A DNA stretch of 64,000 nucleotides from Takifugu bimaculatus (Eukaryota > Chordata > Actinopteri > Tetraodontiformes > Tetraodontidae), in the NCBI GenBank assembly GCA_004026145.2, contig CP034990.1, positions 614,699-678,698 on the forward strand, given 5' to 3'. Below are positions 36,528-47,760 of the stretch, in pieces (the first letter of the stretch is position 1; the number at the start of each line of letters is the position of its first letter). Below the pieces are notes generated by a model, which made no database searches, was not told the DNA's origin, and worked only from the letters and a program-made list of their open reading frames with translations. The translations under genes and the position numbers were made by a program.

Positions 36528-36741
36528 GCACTCACTCCTCCATAACTGTCTGGACCCTTTGTACGTCCCCTCGCCAGTGAAGGGGACGATGGGTGCTCAC
36601 ACACTACCCAGGAAGGGTCTCTTAAACCCCAGCTGTCGCAAGAAACTCTTACGAAACAGCAGCACACAAACTGTCTCCGACAAGAGCACCCAGACTGTAC
36701 TGCCCTATATTCCAACCAAACAGAAAACAAAGGACCACTGA
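36505..36741 (+). CDS. insyn1: insyn1 C-terminal tail, out of frame with the rest of exon 2
   Basis: In the frame starting at positions such as 36505, an open stretch of 78 codons runs to TGA at 36739-36741. It reads APKRSSSEHSLLHN, then DPLYVPSPVKG, HTLPRKG, KKLLRNSSTQTVSDKSTQTV and LPYIPTKQKTK. The STQTV-SDKSTQTV-LPY segment is the characteristic conserved C-terminus of INSYN1-type proteins. It therefore belongs to the same gene, displaced by one extra base (or two missing bases) around 36498-36510 (CTCGCTTGCTCCC). With the frames joined the protein would be about 319 residues, slightly longer than the roughly 290 I recall for mammals. Either an indel error in the assembly or a true truncating mutation explains it. 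No splice-site pair of realistic intron length lies between the two frames. Confidence 0.85.
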   Translation, partial: APKRSSSEHSLLHNCLDPLYVPSPVKGTMGAHTLPRKGLLNPSCRKKLLRNSSTQTVSDKSTQTVLPYIPTKQKTKDH

Positions 36742-37010
36742 GAGTTTATCAAAAAAAGGTCTCATGAGGAGGACTGTGCATTATTTAATATTAAATAAAT
36801 AGCTCATAGATTAATACACAAATAAATTAATTACTAAATAAATAAATGATATATGGGAAAAAATTACTTGACTACCTACAGTTATTTATGTAGCTCAGGG
36901 AAAACAGAGAAACAACTTAAGATGATGACATTTCCTGGTGAAGGGTCTTCTCATTTCAAACCCACACTGAATGCACCCATCCCCACAATAAAAGAGCAGA
37001 TTTGGTGTTA
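36742..37010 (+). other. insyn1: Probable start of the insyn1 3' untranslated region
   Basis: The region after the distal stop is AT-rich, with an (AAAT)n-like stretch. AATAAA polyadenylation hexamers occur at 36794-36799, 36821-36826, 36837-36842, 36841-36846 and 36987-36992. The last is followed by a GT-rich stretch (TTTGGTGTTAG), which is the usual downstream element and makes it the best single candidate. The true end may lie further downstream. Confidence 0.4.
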
Positions 37011-38179
37011 GAAATTGGAGGAGGGGCTTGAAGGTCTCCACCTTTTTGTACTAGAAGCCACAGAAACAGGAAACCAATATCCTTGTTCCCGTTATGTGGA
37101 TACCAAAACACTTGCACACTGTATACTTGAATTTGTATAAACATTGTTTTTCATGTTCCCATTATTTTAAATGTCAGAGGGATTCTTGCTTCCACAGGGT
37201 TAATGTGCCACGATGCTCACGTCAAGACTCCTCACATCTAAAACAAACATTATTTACCTGGATTTGGTTTGATGAATAATGTAATATAGCACAAACACAG
37301 GCACCCAAGCAAACAAATATGAAACAGCTCCGAAAAGAGTTCCAAAAGGGCAATTCCAATTTCGCTCTAGTGCGACGTCATCCCAAATAGCATCGACTTA
37401 CAGGAAGTAAGAGTCCACAGAAAGTGCTACGGTTTCGACTCTCTATTCAGCCGCCCAGTGGGGAATTGAACTCACCAGAGTGACATTTTATTCACAGAGC
37501 TGAAGCCAATAGCATTCCTGATCAATATGTTAGAGGGAGGTTGCAGCCAGAGGTCTCTCTGCTGAAACCCTCTCCTGGGACCCTCAAACAAAAACACAGT
37601 CAGACCCATCTGCTTACACAAATTATAATGGTGGCCCCAAAGTAGTGACATTTCAACACAAAAAGAAAAAAAGAAAGAATGTGCTGGCTGGGTAAGTGGT
37701 CTTTTATGATTTTATTTTTTTTTTGTGGCAGAGCAAAACTCTACCCAGCAGAAGGTCTTTGAGGGACAGCCCCCCTCTGTCACTTCAGCCATAATTTCCC
37801 GATGTTTTACAGTGGGGGAAGAAAAACAGGTAAAATGTCAGAGACGAAGGAAGAGGGAAATCATGGTCGACTTTTATGATGGTGACCTTTGAGTCTCCAG
37901 CCTAATGTGAAGTTTGTGCATTTGTCATATAGCTTGTAATCCACATTGTGCTGAAGGAGGCTGGGATATTACATGTAATAGCTCATTAATTGCTTTTTCT
38001 AAGCTGACAAAAACAAAGCATCTGCACAGTAGTTTTTTTTTCAGTTTTTCTCAATACGTGCTGCAAGCGGTCCAATTAGAAATGGTCCTCTACACACTAA
38101 AGGGGTCTGTCTTTGGGTTAAGAGAAAGTTGTTGAAAGCTCATCGAGAGGCCAAACTCAATGGCATAATCATCACTCTC

Positions 38180-38440
38180 TTCCATCCATCCGTTTTCTGT
38201 TAACCACTGCTTATTTCTCATCAGTGTCCCGGGGCGTGCTGGAGCCAATCCCAGCAGTCACCTGGTGAGAGGCAGGAATCTGGCACACGACCTCGTCTCA
38301 CACGCTCACACCTCGGGGCAAATTAGACTTTCCAATCAACCAAATGCTCAGATTTTTTGGGATTGTGGGAGGAAACCAGATCAACTGGAGAAGGCCCGCA
38401 GTGGTGTTAGCGGAACATTGTTTCTCAGCATTACCACATC
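38180..38440 (+). repeat. Degenerate teleost dispersed repeat (LINE-tail type)
   Basis: The diagnostic order is visible: CCATCCATCCGTTTTCTG, then GCTGGAGCCAATCCCAGC, CACACGCTCACACCT, GGGCAAATTAGACTTTCCAATCA, and GGGATTGTGGGAGGAAACC. It is the same family as the better-preserved copy at 55085-55435. I recognise it as a very common fish repeat, usually linked to the 3' tail of a non-LTR element; I do not assign a family name. Confidence 0.65.
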
Positions 38441-40749
38441 CACCAGCTCCACAACAAGATGATCAAGTGGGTAGTCTGTGGAGAGAAGACCGCCAGTAGA
38501 GCTCAGAATATAAAAATAAATTGGAACTTTCAAAGGCCAAAATAAAATTCCATACAGTTCATTACACACAGATGGGGAAATCTAAAACAGAAAAGAAAAC
38601 TCAGCAAGTGAAAGGTGGCCTCTTTCGACTGGATCACTGAGGAATCACGCTAGGACGAGATGAAAATGGCTCCTTTTGTCTGGAAAATCAAACGGATTGC
38701 ACTAATTGCGGAGCGTTTAGTTTGCAGTGATGACAGTTTGGAGAGTCTTCTGCAGCAGATGTTCTGGGAAAAGTGCATACATTATCGTTCCTCCTCTTTG
38801 TTTTTTGTTTGTGTGCTCATGTATAACAGTCAGCGCGTGGAGTACTGCTTTAAGGGATTTACAGCTGTGCTGTTTAGGCAGCACAGAGCCCCAGGAGTCT
38901 GGTATAATAGAGGCAGAGTGAACATATGAACACCAGGCAGCTTGGTAGAAGCTGCACAAACATCATTTAGCTTGGAGCTGATATGCCATACATGAACAAG
39001 TGAATTTTTTTTTTTAACTGGTGTTTTTGTTTCTGAATTTCTAACATTTTCCTTTTGTATGGCCGTGCTTCGGTTAGTCTCCAGTAACTGAATCCAAAAG
39101 TGCAGGGAAGGAATCAATGGCTCATCCCCCCCAAAGCACTGGCTGCCATTTTCTTGCAAGATTGGGGACCAACAGGTCATCACATCCATTAGCATAAACA
39201 AACAATGCTAGGCTGCCAAGCAGGCAAAGCTTCAATTACATTAAAACAACAACAACAAAAAAAGAGCCTTTATTGTGATGCTTACACACTCCCGAGACGG
39301 TACGCAGAGGATTATTTTGTTGTTTCGCTCATTTTCCGGGCTACAAATTTCAGACCTTGCAGTAACGTTACCTCGCCAGATGAAGAGTCTTTGGCTCTGA
39401 GTCAGGAGACATTAACATTGGGGACAGATTTGAGATATTTTGACGAAACATTAGCGACATCTCTTTTGCCAGCAGGTCCATTATTCATTTCTAACAGGAC
39501 AGTGCTTTGTCCTCTGTTCCCCGTAGGCTAAGGATGGGAGGCGTCCAAAGGTTATGTAGACCCAGATACACTGATGCCAGATCATCTGCCAACCAGGAGG
39601 ACATTGTTCTGTCACCAGAGTGACTGCATGTTCACTATCTTTGTGCTTGTACAATGCACGGAAAGATGACAGAGCGTTTTTGGATTCAGTATCGCTTCAT
39701 GCTTAATATCATATCTCACTGTCACAGCAATTAACGAAGATCAATACAGCCCGACTCTTCACATCCCACTGGAAGTCATTTGGCGAAACTCTCCAATAAT
39801 ACAAGATTAGAAGATATTTTTCTATTAGACAGCTAATAAAACAATAGCATCTATTAGCATTTGATGGGTATTAGCTCGTATCCGTGATCGCTTTTGTAAT
39901 TACAACTAGCAGAATGTTCTCTAATACAGAAAACACTTCATAAGGTGATTATGTTGCTTTAAAAAGCACACCCCTCCAATCCCGCCCGTACTCATCCTTT
40001 ATATATAATTACCATTTTTCACTGGTGGCGGCCTTGCCCCCATCCGCGAGCAGAGGAAAACAGATGGCAGATCACTGTTTCCTTTGCTGATTGGTAAGGC
40101 TCCATGAAGCACAAAGCTCAATGCAGCATCACTGATTACTATGGATTAGCTAAAAGCTCAGGCTACCTCAGGTTGATTTGTTCCATCATCGTGCCATTAA
40201 TAACCTGCCGTTACAAAACAAACTCGCTCCATGCAAATGCCTCCTCCTCTTCCAGCAGAAGACAGGATGACATTTTTAATGTCTCAATCTGGGTCAAACA
40301 AGTAGAACGTTCGGTGTCGGCGACGATGAGGGTGCGCGGATCACAGCTTGGACTCCTGATGAGACAAGGTCAGGAGCGGCAGAACAACGTGCGGACCTTC
40401 AGGTGCAATGCACATTTGGCACACGTGGCATGATGTGCACCCTCTGTGAAGAACGCAGCTGGGTTGAGATGTGCTCAGACACCTGTCATGAATCGACACG
40501 GCGCTGCGCCCTGGTCTGACCCGGGAACAACTCCCAACACCTGAGAAATAGCCGGACAAGGCCGTGTCAACCATCCGTCACAGTTTGATTGAGCCCTGGG
40601 AGTGATTAATGAAGAGCAATGCAACAGCCGCAGATAAGATTAGACCTTCGCAGGTGATGAAGGACAGGGCCCGTGGTTGTGGGTGGAGTGGGGGGTTCTT
40701 TGGACAAAATGCTGCCTTCAGATATAATTAAAGTTAATGGGAACTCTCT

Positions 40750-40774
40750 CACACACACACACATACACACACCA
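40750..40774 (+). repeat. (CA)n microsatellite, short
   Basis: This is an AC/CA run interrupted once by AT. It is a simple sequence repeat in the intergenic region. Confidence 0.85.
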
Positions 40775-43700
40775 CAGGGTAATGTTGAAAAATCATGTCC
40801 AAAAAACAGGTTAAAATATTAGATGAAGATGTGATTTTATGCCTGTGAAGTTTTAAGAGTCTAAACCTGTTAGATTGTGAAAAACAGCACATTTGTTATT
40901 TAAAAACCAGTGTGGAGGGGGAAAAAATTAAATTCAGTGAAATGGGCAAAGAAGGAGAGAAAAAAAAATGTTATGAAGCAGACAACTTGAGGGAAATAAC
41001 GCAATCAGTCTGCCCGAGCTAAAGAGAGATGATTTCCCTCACATTACCTGGCTGATAATTGGAATATCTCCCAATGTGAACCTAAATATGACGTGGCAGA
41101 CGAGTGAGCAATCATGGCCGGACCAATTTATGAGGCAGAGAGACACAGAAAGAAATGATTGCAACCAAAATGCTATCAATCCTCACATTGAACCGCGGCA
41201 GAAATGTAACCCTGTTGCATATAACATTGGATGGCGTGCGTAATGACATGCTCGGCTAGATGAGGGACACGCCAGCAGGCAATTGAATCAGTCCTGAAAC
41301 ATTGCAGAAAAGAGGCTTGGTTTAAAACGTATATGGGCACGTTATTTGCGAGTCAACCTGAACCGTGAAAGCGGAGTACGGAATACCAATGAGGCTAAGT
41401 GCCACTCTGCGCGCCGTGCACGGCAGCCGTCAGAGAAACGCAGGCGGCGCGCCTTTGCTGACAGCTTGTTTGGCAGTCTGTCAGGATTTCCATGGCTGTT
41501 TGCAGGTGAGGGCCAAGAAAGCAGGGGACCGCTGACTGTTAGACCGACAAATAAGACCTAAATGACTTTAAGACAGGTACAATATACACCCAGCAGCCCC
41601 CTAGTGTGCCTTGCTTTACCTTATGAAGGGCTTTCCCATCATTCATATCTCTCCTCTCTGTTTGGAATGAGCATTCCACCGTGCCAGAGGAAGCGGTGAC
41701 ACAGGTCTTCATTAAACACATGGAAATCTGGTGCCAAGGACAGGTAGGAGTCACACTGGTAGGTCACAAAACAGAGGGGAATCGACTGCAGCTGGGCGAC
41801 GCTTGATTGGGCCGGCGAACTGTGGCAGCAAAGGCAAAAACTCCGATCCCCGTGTCTCGTAAAGTGGATATTTCCTTCCGCTTCATTTTGGTTTAACTGT
41901 TTGGAGGCTCAGCAAAGTGTGAGGCAGTTGCGCAATGCCGCTGTGCATTTCCAATACATTATATAAGTGATCATCCTCCAATGACTGCAATTAGTTAAAT
42001 GTCAGGCTCGGTTTGCACTTTCGCAGTGGCTTGCTGACAAAGTAGCTCAGAGGTAAGTCAAAAGATTAATTGCTGTGGGATTTCATTAAGTCAAGAGGTT
42101 GAAAAATACAGGAGGAATAAACACAACAGTATTTTTAGTCCCCGTTTAGAGAATACACAAATATTGCATCCAAATATTTCAGGAATTAAATAGCGCAAAT
42201 GCTGGGGAAAAAGAGGCTCTTAGGAGCTTTCACACCATCAGATTTCTGCAGGCTCCTGGTGCATGATGGTATTGGTTGTTGTAGCTGTGCATTACAGTAC
42301 AATTATGATCCCAGTGTGGATACTTCTGGTGGAAATCGGGAGGGCAGTTTTTACAGTGCTGCTACCAACCATGGTAAAGTACAATAATAAGAATTAGTGG
42401 CTAAATTATCCGATAACGCACTGATGACGAATGTCGGTGGAGTAAATCCCTGCAGGGGAAGTGTACGCCACTGGTCCAGACATTTCTAGTTGTCATTTTC
42501 AGTTAGATAATTACCTGCTAAATATACACGGCAGTTTATTTTACGGCTCCTTCAGCGCGTCAAGCGTTAGCGGAAATGTGGGTGTGTTGATGTGGGTCAA
42601 AACAAAGACCACTGCCCTCCCTTCAAATTGATCCGGAGGCAACAAAACACACACAAGTCAGCTTGGATAAAAAAGCAATCAGGCAGCAGTTATGGCACCT
42701 CAGACTTGTTCAAGTGGACTGCCGGTGTCCTTCGTGTATCAGCACAGCCTATAAAGCTCAGAAAGCACAGCCATTAAATGGCCGCGCGGGTGCTTTGTGA
42801 GACTGGTGTCTGGCAATCTGGCTGCAGTTTTTGGCACCCTCGCTGTTGGACCGGGCCTTGAAGACCATGTAAGGTGTAAATCTCACTGCTGACAGATTAT
42901 TCTCCGCTGTTTCCAAGCTGGATTTACTTTCCTTCACAGAGCTGTAAGAAGCCAACTGATGTGACAATATTATGGGAAATAAAGTTCGGCTGATGGATTC
43001 CACCCCCTTCACGATCTCTAAAATAACAATAACCCCCAGCCCCCGCTCCATTACCTTTGTTAATAAAGTTTTCCAGCTGCGCACAGCTAACCGACGCTAT
43101 TGTGGTCCTCCACAAAATTGGTTTGTTTATTGCAGTTTATTGCATAACCTTGCTTGTCATTGACATCCCTACATCCCATCTATTGCATCTGACTGATTTC
43201 TTATTCAAAGAGGCAACATCTGCTGGCGCAAACCTGATCTGATCTGTACGCTTACAGGAGTCACGAGCAGGATGGAACATCTCTGTTTGACGTCTCGCCG
43301 CAGTGGAACTGTCAGCCAGTGACGGACGTGTTTTCGGGTTCGACGCTATTACCACCAGACAGGAGCAACCCAGCAAACAACCGTCAACAACGCGTCTCAA
43401 AAGCAGAATAAAATTCAGTCCATGTTGTATTTTAAGCCCATCACCGCTTTCTTCCCTATAAATAGATATTTGTAATAAGACCTTATTGATTTCCCTCCCA
43501 AAGGTCATAGTTTTGTGCTCGCGGGGCTATAAATCCACCATCTCCCACACTTCCATTTTAAACCCTGCCTTCCATTTTATAGACGGCGCCGCAGCCGTTT
43601 TAATGCATTCATTCATCCGCCCAAAACGGAGTAGTGACTTGAGAAGAAGGAGATCCTTTTTCAGGCCATTACCAACGATTTCCCTGAGGTGAAAACCCCA

Positions 43701-44091
43701 TCACACAGTGTTTTTAGAGGCGGTGAGAAAGAGACTTGGCACAGTAGAAGAATACATTTCTGCTTAATTAATCCCATTCCTTACTTTAGGTATTAAAAGG
43801 CAATGGTCTGTTTAACAACTTTTGGCGACACTAAACGGGCAATTAGTCACAGCCTAATCATTTTTCATACATTTATGGGTATGTCCTGGGTTGGATGTGC
43901 TCTCCAGAGGGTCAGCCTACTGGCCAACTCACTTATTCCAAAGCCTTGTCACATCTGCCTATAAATTAATTCCATTGTGCAAAGTGAGAAACTTACTCTG
44001 CCATGTTCAGATCCTCAGACCTCAGTGGGTTTTGTCCCCCACCACCTGCTTCCTATTCAGGCTGGAGGGTGCATGAGAAAGATTTTAATTT

Positions 44092-44112
44092 GATTTTTTT
44101 CGAAAAAAAATC
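44092..44112. repeat. AT-rich inverted repeat (short hairpin)
   Basis: Seven T, then CG, then eight A, bounded by GA and TC. The 16 bases at 44094-44109 are a perfect palindrome centred on TTCGAA. It could be a small hairpin or a chance low-complexity symmetry. Confidence 0.6.
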
Positions 44113-44454
44113 TGAGGAAAAAAAAGGAGAAATAGGAGCAGAATCAGTCATGGCGGCATAATTGAGCAACTACTGCGAAACATAAATGCCATGTTTGTGA
44201 CATTTATTTAGATTTCTGGGAAATACGAATGACTGAAATGGCAGCAGCCACACACAGCCCAGGTGTAAATGTGATTTCAGCAGCTCTGACTCTTGTTTAA
44301 TTGAGAACAGCTGTTCAGCCACACCACAGGAACGAGAATTTAGAGACGTTGGGGTTTATTTTAGGGCAATTGTGAGATATATATTTCACCATACACCCAC
44401 TACATGCATATTTATTTTTGTGCTGCATTACAGCTTTGGTTGCTGAAGCAGAGA

Positions 44455-44478
44455 GGGGGGGGGGGGGGGGGGGGGGGG
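44455..44478. repeat. Poly-G run (24 G)
   Basis: This uninterrupted G homopolymer is preceded by GAGA. It is a G-quadruplex-capable tract. The Pro-run ORF on the minus strand is an artefact. Confidence 0.95.
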
Positions 44479-47459
44479 CATGTACTTTTTGCAGCAAACA
44501 GGTTTGATTAAGTAGTTGAGAAAAATATCTTAATGAGATTTCCAGCCCGGTCTGAAGATTTGTTGGTAATAATGGTGGGAAATATATCGATGTAGTCAGG
44601 TTTTACTTCTCTTTCCAAGACTCGTGACTAAGACTGTTGGACGCATTTTGGCTTTTTACAGCAGATGGGACGCAAATATATCCACGTCATAGATATTTGC
44701 AGTTGGATGGTTGCGAAGGATTGACACCTGTGTGCCAGTCACACCCAGTTGAAGAGAAACCTTCTATTCTGGCATTGGCATTATTTCTGACAGCTCAATT
44801 TAGCTTTAAATGTGGGAAACACATCATCAACTCTGTGTCCGATTTTAGTATTTTGGATTCAGCTTTTTTCAAACAGCTGATTAACAGATATTAACAGCAA
44901 ATAATTAATTAAAAAAGGCAGTTCTGCAGGTTTTTGACTAATGATGCTAATGCATAATATTAATAAAAACACAATAAAGCTACCTATCTCTCCCTGGTCC
45001 CTATAGAAGCAGGGCGGAGCAATAAAATATTATAGTGTCATTGTATTGCTACATTATCAGACTGAGGGATTTATGGCTGTATGCTACAAAAGAGAGATGA
45101 AAATGACTCAGCTTAGCTTGTGGAGAGTTTTCATTCAGTTTTAACATACGCTCAGTGGCCATGACAACAATGAAAGACCTGACGTTACAAGGTCAGAAAG
45201 TTGCTGTGTTCAATCATGTCGATGGTTCCTTTTAAAAATCTTCTCTTGAAGCCACCAACACTGTTCTAGACTGAATCCAGTTGAGGATCTTTGGAGCCAT
45301 TCAGAAACTGTTTCAACCAAACCCATATCACCACGATACGTGCAAAAAAGTCCATAAAGCTTCATTCCTTCGCTTCTTTCCCTCTGTTTCTTGATTTTTT
45401 TAAATGTGTCTGCAGCGCCCGCTTGATCTGTCTGGAAGTCAATCCGGAGCAGGAAGAGTGACAGGTGGAGTGATTGTGAATGCGTTTATTGCTCTGCACT
45501 CAGCTCACACCCCTCAGACCTTTTCTAGCAGCAGACATTTTGACCCGTGAGAGGGCGAGACAAGTGTAAGTAACGACAATAATGGGGATGGGACAGAGGT
45601 AGTGTCACTGGCTGGAGGGCAAACAATTACGTCACGTAGCAAAAAAGGACAGAAGACGGAAAGGAAAGAGGCTAAAGGTACAGCTCAAACACTCATGAGA
45701 GTTCCTCCATTATCTATTCACCAAGATTGGGAAGGAAAGGTGAGTCAAACCTTTGAATCCACTGTGTCGCTTTAAGGTCAGAGGGAGAATTTGTTTAAAA
45801 TGAATCAAATCACATAGCACATAAAATAATTTAAACGGCTGCAGCTCAAACTACTGGAAAACATTAGAAAACTAATAATGTAATAAATTAAGTAACAATA
45901 AATTAATCACTGGGGACAAAAGAGAAGGGAAAAAGAAGTACAGTGTTCAGGGAAAAAGTGGTATAAGATGGATGGATGTATGCACAAACAGTAGTTCATA
46001 AATATTAATGAAGCTCCGACGTCATTCATTAAACTATAGAAATGCCAGGAGAACAATGATAATAAGAGAAGAGAAAAAAATGCAACATGATTGAAGGTAT
46101 AAGCTGCATTAACGGAAGAAATGTCTATATTAAAATATGCATTCTGTTTTTCTGGAGTGCCTCTTGTGTTAAGCGAGAATGTTGAGTTTTGCTTACTTTT
46201 TTTCCCACCTCTATATAAAGTGCTTCATCACAGCAGGGTCCAAATTCATTTAATTTTAATGGTTTTGGAAAAATGTCAGTGCCTGTCTGTTTATTTCGTT
46301 ACATTGCGCCTGTGTTGTTGGTAATCCTCTTGCCTTTAATTAACATAGCAAAATTATTAATGTCTTCTTTTTATCTTCATTATCGTGACTTTAATCCTTT
46401 TAGCGGCTGAGAAGCGTGCCTAATCACAGGGAATGGCTTGTGATGTGTGTTATTTCAGCTTGTTATCCAACTTGCAGTCGCAGTTTAATAAAGTAAACAG
46501 TATCGCGGTCAGACGCTGCAGTCTCGGGATAGGAAACTTAGCCAAAATCTGGCAAAGACCTCAGATTTCTCAATCAGATTTCATCATCACATGAATGTCA
46601 TATCTTCATATGACTGTTCTTGTAAACCGACAGACCAATTAATTAACCTTATCAGTTACTTAATTCAGGAAGGCAGAAATTCTGCTAAATGATTACGTGT
46701 TTATTTTAGTAGCACATGCTATAATTAGCATCCCTGATATTTTAAAAATGACGTACACGTTCACAGATAAGGAGGATTAATCTGCAGACTCTCTTCGGGA
46801 GCTGTCAACTGCCAATGGGTTTAGGAACTTTATAAGACCTGGGGAAAGTAAAGTTTTTATCTACAGAAACACGGCACTAGTTTAGAATTAAAGAGTCTTG
46901 GTGCAGCTCTGCAGCCTGCAAATATATATCACAGGCTTACAAACTAAGTACACCTTCACACCAGGTCTATTCATCAGGTGCTGATGCCAAGTGTGATATT
47001 CAGTGTCAGCACAATGTGTACAAAGCAGTAAATCAGTAAGGTTTTATGCATGCATGTGTCCACACGCATACGTGTGTGTGTTAAGGGGAGCTGGATTGCA
47101 CATTTGTACTGGGCACCTGTGCACAAGCACAAATCAGCATTGGCATCAAGATGAAAGAGACAATGTGGTTTTGATTGATTAACTGCTGCTTTGTTTCTTT
47201 TTATCCCTGTGGTGAGTGTTAACAGTGTTCCAGGAGAGTCCAGGTCTTCTTGATAGCGGTGTGAGTATGGTCGTTTAAAAAAAAAAAAGTGCCGCGTGAA
47301 TAGTAACAACACAATCCATGGATTGGGACAATATGCTATTACAGTGCTTTTCTTCTTCTGAATTATAATTGCTACTTTTTCTAGATCCTTCAACATACAG
47401 ACCCCAAGACTGCATCATCTGTCAGCCGATGGCTGGGATCCTGTTTATCCCCACAGAGC

Positions 47460-47760
47460 CAACAGAGAAGTGGCTGGGATGAAGGTCAGCACCTCTGCCA
47501 TTAGATGGAAAAGGGTGGATCCCCCACTGAGGATTGAAGAGGAGCTACCGCCCCAACTGGAGGAGTTGAGGTATCTCAGGATCCTGTTCAAGACTGAAGG
47601 AAGACTGGCAGATGGATTGGGTTGCGAGGAATGTCACTTTCTGTTCTATGGATGGATGACAGCTGGGTTCAGACATCCAGGAGGAGCTGGGGCCGGAGCC
47701 ACTCTTCCTCCACAGTGAGAGGAGACAGTTGATGTGTTTCAGGGTCAGGACGCCTTTTTC
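47460..47760 (+). pseudogene. Decayed LINE reverse-transcriptase fragment
   Basis: One frame from 47470 reads GMKVSTSAIRWKRVDPPLRI and then EELPPQLEELRYLRILFKTEG. It matches the pattern of fish LINE reverse transcriptases just after the catalytic palm (GMK(I/V)STSKSE..., then LPQV.EFKYLGVLFTSEG). After a frameshift the next recognisable piece is IQEELGPEPLFLHSERRQL (from 47675), equivalent to the (I)RE.LGVEPLLLH.ERSQLRWFGH segment near the end of the same proteins. The stretch between them has been lost. Frameshift plus deletion make it a dead fossil. The exact LINE family is not assigned, and the borders are approximate. Confidence 0.75.

Larger units (their letters stand above)
37011..47459. 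other. Intergenic region, no gene recognised
   Basis: No exon with recognisable protein similarity was found on either strand. The stretch holds a degenerate teleost repeat copy (38180-38440), a cluster of ATTAG/CTAAT motifs (39806-39925), an AC-repeat (about 40750-40774), a CpG-rich spot (41405-41460), an AT hairpin (44092-44112) and a 24-base G run (44455-44478). ORFs here are at most 140 codons and have no motif. Confidence 0.65.

Noticed and set aside
46974..47396. 140-codon minus-strand ORF
   Set aside because: It crosses an A/T homopolymer and a GT-rich stretch and shows no protein-like conservation pattern.
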